From assembly GCA_029204225.1 (NCBI GenBank), contig CM055099.1:55119848-55183847 (forward strand): DNA of 64,000 nt, read 5' to 3'. The notes under the pieces are model-generated. The model did not search any database. It was not told the origin of the DNA and worked only from the letters and a program-made list of their open reading frames with translations. The translations under genes were made by a program, and so were the position numbers. This DNA comes from Diphasiastrum complanatum (taxonomy: Eukaryota > Streptophyta > Lycopodiopsida > Lycopodiales > Lycopodiaceae). Of the stretch, positions 59,430 through 64,000 are shown one piece after another. How positions within the stretch are numbered: position 1 is the first letter of the stretch; every line of letters begins with the position of its first letter.

Positions 59430-60816
59430 AAATTGTCAGCTATAAAATTCAGTTTTGTATCTAACTGTCAGAGTACATGCGTATGACCACTCAAAACAGA
59501 TCTAAACTACTCATGCATGTTAGAATCACTCAGAGAAACCACATGCAGACATTCCATGCAAGCACAATACATCAAAATAGGAAATTGTCATGCATGCAAT
59601 CAAAACAATTGGAAATTTTACCAATTTTGCTCACAAAATTGCAAAACTTCAGATGCTCATATCTTTGGCTACAGGACACCAAATTGGTGTTGTAAAGCTC
59701 AGTATAGAGGAAGACCCAATGAACAAGACACTTGCCATGTCAGCTTGCCACCTAGGATTCACACGTGCGAGTTCAGAACAACCAATTAAGCTGTAGGAGG
59801 GTGCACTTTTTCTAGACCATATTGTCAAAAAACGTGCAAACACTCAACCAAGCTATATAAAGTGATGATTCAAACAGTCTTAAATGGTCTCTAAGAGTTC
59901 CACGAATCTCTCATACAGATCCTATGAAGCGGTATGGGCTGAGAACCATGATTTCTTGGTTTCTAGAAGTCAAAATTGCTACAAACTTGATGGAATTGAA
60001 ACATAAGCCTCTACCCATCAATTTACAGGTCTGATAGCTTGCTGGGAAGGTAAAAAGAAATACAAATCATGTTGGAAAAAATCCAGAATGATCCCCTTAT
60101 GGATTTAGAGAAATCCATCCCCCAAAATTTACCAAAATTGGTCAATTTTTGACACTTTTTGACTTCCTACAAACCCAATTGCTGGAATTTTTTGCTCTAA
60201 CTTCAAGGACAGCTTTAGAAGACTATGATTCATCTTTTCCCAGATTCAATTGATGTTCAACAACCTCCTACCATCCAATTTCATGAAAAACAAAGCAAAA
60301 ATCATGAATTTTAGCCCTTTCTAGGTTTTTTCACCATGCACAATTGGAAATTAATGGCAAGAACGTTTTCCAAATCCACATGCAATCCAAAATACAGATT
60401 TACAACCAATCAATTGATCTGATCTTGCTGGGTTTTGAATTCTACCCTCCATTTTGTGCCAAAAACATGGAAAACAAGCCAAATTTGGCCACAAAAGAAC
60501 TAGAATCCAAATACATGGGAAGATCCAACATGCAAACTGAATTTCAACTATTTCAAAGTGAATTAAACTTGCTGGAAATTTCAAATCCTTCACTAGTTTT
60601 GAGCTACACATGCTAAAACTCCAAAAAAGACCCCAAAATTGATTTTCTAGCACAATTCTCCATAAACCACTATGAATTTGAGAGAGATATGAACATGCAA
60701 ATTGAATTTGGGAAGATCCACCAACTTGCAATCTTGCTCCTCTCCTTGGATGAGAATACTAGTTGAATACCACCAAGCTCCAATGAAAAGCACCACCTCT
60801 CCAAGCTTGTAAGCCT
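59430..60816 (-). other. Untranslated leader of a minus-strand copia
   Basis: Noncoding sequence directly 3' (on the minus strand) of a primer site; it resembles in length and position the leader of the element at 974. Gag is not reached: it is cut at about 59430 by the RNase H end of another copy. Confidence 0.55.
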
Positions 60817-60828
60817 TGCTCTGATACC
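60817..60828 (-). other. Primer-binding site (minus strand)
   Basis: TGCTCTGATACC with adjacent bases gives the complement of TGGTATCAGAGC, the initiator-Met-tRNA primer site, on the minus strand (about 60818-60829). The LTR next to it ends CCCTGATAG instead of the usual CA, so the end is mutated. Confidence 0.75.
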
Positions 60829-60829
60829 A

Positions 60830-61269
60830 CTATCAGGGAAGTTGTTTAGATCCTGCTTACAAGTCCTAAACACAAAGGGATAACACACTGTGGAGAAACC
60901 ACCCAACCAAGTAGAAGCATCCATTCAATCTCTAGAAGCCTCACCCCCAAGCCAAGGAACAAGAAGCATGATTATAGAGTGAGAGCCTGGCAATGAATCA
61001 TGAACCATGATGAGGAGTAGGGCGAGTTTGGTCCTCTTATATAGAGCCTAATGCATCATGGGCACATAGCCATGCATAGACCTATGTTTCCTATACATAG
61101 ATTCACCTAGAATAGAGTCTTATGCATGGACCAACTATTCATAGAATTGCTATTGATAACTCTACCCATGCATACATTGTCTCATTACCTTGTCTAAACT
61201 CCACTTAGTGTGTTCTGGGCCTCACAAGGATATTAGTTACTTTTGTGTCACGTCCAGTATGACGTGACA
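60830..61269 (-). repeat. Copia LTR, minus strand (probable extent)
   Basis: Adjacent to the primer site. On the minus strand it has CTCTATATAAGAGG (61035-61048), a TATA box, about 220 bp before its end. The outer end is probably TGTCACGTC at 61269, part of a 9-bp inverted repeat (61246-61254 and 61261-61269). The outer boundary is inferred. Confidence 0.55.
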
Positions 61270-63160
61270 TAACTAGCAACTTGTTTCACTGGAGTACCGT
61301 GTATCCAAGACTAGGAGTATCTTGTATCCTATGTATTGGTCATGGACATAACAACAACTCTCTTGTGCCAACGCGCTGATCTGAGAAACAGACAACTCTC
61401 ATAAAAATATTGTAAATTCAGCTCTGATAATAAGAAAGATTTTCTCAATGTTCTGTTCTGTGATGTGTATGATCTGCAATATTGGAATGCATGCTAGCAG
61501 TAGATATCTTTCCATTGTTGTTTTACTCAACATTATCTGTTGTTTACAAGTTTAATTTTACAACAGATCGTCATAAGTGATATGGGGCTTGGAAGAGAAT
61601 TAGATCGCAGTTAGTAATAGTAGCTACTCCTGCCGAGTCAGCTCTATCCAACCTTCATCTCCGGAAATGTCACAGACTCCCATCAGTGGTCACAAAGCGA
61701 CCCGATTGCTCGGCCCTATCGGAGCTGTTTCCTTTCCTTCATACACGTGGCACTAAAACATGTCGATAATGCCAGACATGTGTCTTACCCCTTGCGAGGC
61801 CGTCACTGAAGTTCGTATGTCATAGAATCTAGTTGGACTAGGAGAGAGTATTATCTTGAACTGAGGAAGAGATCATGTGTATCAGGATATTTAGTGTGTC
61901 GATAGTGGATTAGACCTCAACCCACAAATAGGAGAGAAAATCTTGGAGGTCTTATGTGAGATCGGACCTCCTCTACAACGTGCCCTTGGTAATGAGAATA
62001 TTCTTCAAGTCACTTTGAAGATGTTAACAATGACTTTAATGTCTCGATCCAACATCAAGCCAACATCAAGCCAACACCACAAGTCAGTCATAGATTCCTT
62101 GCACCTCTTCGCGGAACACCCTTTTGACTATTTAGGATTAGATATAAGAGAAGACTAGACTGATTCCAGTTTCATGAGTGTTGAAGAAGTTGGCCATATA
62201 ATGACACTATATAGGCACATAATCCAAAATCCCAAAGTATGTTGCAATGATAACAATTGGCCTTGTCACTGATAGTAGATTGAACCTACGGGTTGGACCT
62301 CTCGTGACCCCCTTTTAGAATCCCTTTGAGTCTTAATAGCATCCCACAGGGATCCGGATCATATTAGGACTGAACGGTTTTTGATTCAGAGTCTCTTGAG
62401 GTCCGCGCCTACCCAAGATCCAAATTAGCACCACAAGCATACAGTACCTAGCATCGCTCCATAGGTCAAAAATCTGAGAAGTCAAGTCGAGCACTGGACT
62501 GAGTAGCCATTTCATCTCCCAACGGTCACACCTCAAAGAGCTTGGAAAACCCTCATTGACCCCGGGAGTACGGGACGATTAGGACGGCCCCCGGGATTGG
62601 AAGCAACGTTACCTGATCACTCGCGTAAGGGCAATGTGGCCCCTTCCCTTGTTGGGGATCTTCCGACGGGACCAATCCCTCGACGAAATATCCGCCCACA
62701 ATATTTTAGACAAAACTATAACGTAATCAGATTATAGTAGATTAGAGAAGCATACTTTCATTCTAACATAATACTGAATGCAATAAAGTGTAGGATTGAA
62801 TTCAATAAGCAACATGTACAAATCAGATGAATAGTGAGCACAAGAATAGTGGATGCAATTGCAGACTCGAAATTGACTCTAATCATTGATCATCTCCATC
62901 TTCTCTACTCTCCCAAATCCCATTCTAATCTGCCTCCATTCATGTTGCATATTTACTCACGTTGTCGTGCAGTCTGCATATTAACATGCAAATTGTCACA
63001 GGCGATGAAAAGACAAAAAGCAAAGGTTGATGTCACACCCTCTTCACGCTCACCCCATGCAGCTACGCTAACAGACTGGACAATGATTACAGCCACCTAC
63101 GATCTCTTACAGACAACACATCCACCCTGTACTTTCTTCATCTGCACACCTGTAGCATTA
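61270..63160. other. Unassigned region, no gene supported
   Basis: GC content is higher around 61600-61820 and 62280-62700. The 119-residue open frame at 62834-63193 has no recognisable domain and lies next to LTR-like sequence; I do not call it a gene. Confidence 0.4.

Positions 63161-64000
<840 letters not shown>

Noticed and set aside
59477-60924. Overlapping small open frames as genes
   Set aside because: They lie on both strands of the noncoding leader and LTR of a minus-strand copia and show no similarity to proteins I know.

Overview
This window looks like nuclear DNA of a land plant with a large, repeat-rich genome. The grounds are plant-type Ty1/copia elements with initiator-Met-tRNA primer sites, an NDR kinase of plant type in 13 coding exons with GT-AG introns of up to 15 kb, LINEs, and long CT, CA and GA microsatellites. 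The sequence does not fix the species. Large TE-filled introns plus a Penelope-like element would suit a fern, lycophyte or gymnosperm, but that is inference.

Left part (1-16.7 kb): a minus-strand copia element is split by a nearly intact, young LTR retrotransposon (974-6544). That element has 647-bp LTRs with 3 mismatches, a 5-bp target duplication, a primer site, a purine tract and one 1030-aa open frame with Gag and a zinc knuckle but no recognisable protease, integrase or reverse transcriptase. Two copia 3' ends in plus orientation follow, then a LINE (10.6-13.7 kb) ending in a long TC tract. Short tandem repeats and a perfect 26-bp palindrome lie upstream of the gene.

Centre (16755-53946, plus strand): one cellular gene, an NDR-family AGC kinase. 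Its 13 coding exons total 1740 nt and encode 579 residues with an intact kinase core, the NDR activation-segment insert and the hydrophobic motif. The introns carry most of the rest: LINE fragments, Ty3/gypsy and copia remnants, two inverted copies of an element with palindrome-array ends (26.1-28.7 kb), a dense nest of copia and LINE pieces in intron 9 (34.7-47.9 kb), and a Penelope-like reverse transcriptase fragment in intron 11.

Right part (53.9-64 kb): AT-rich intergenic DNA with a 227-bp hAT-type MITE (8-bp target duplication), a dispersed repeat also found twice in the gene's introns, copia 3' and 5' remnants at 58.7-61.3 kb, LTR-like sequence at 63.2-63.8 kb and a final TC tract beside a copia integrase fragment. 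No tRNA, rRNA or CRISPR was seen. The most unusual signals are the palindrome-array elements, the long Gag-only LTR element and the Penelope-like fragment.
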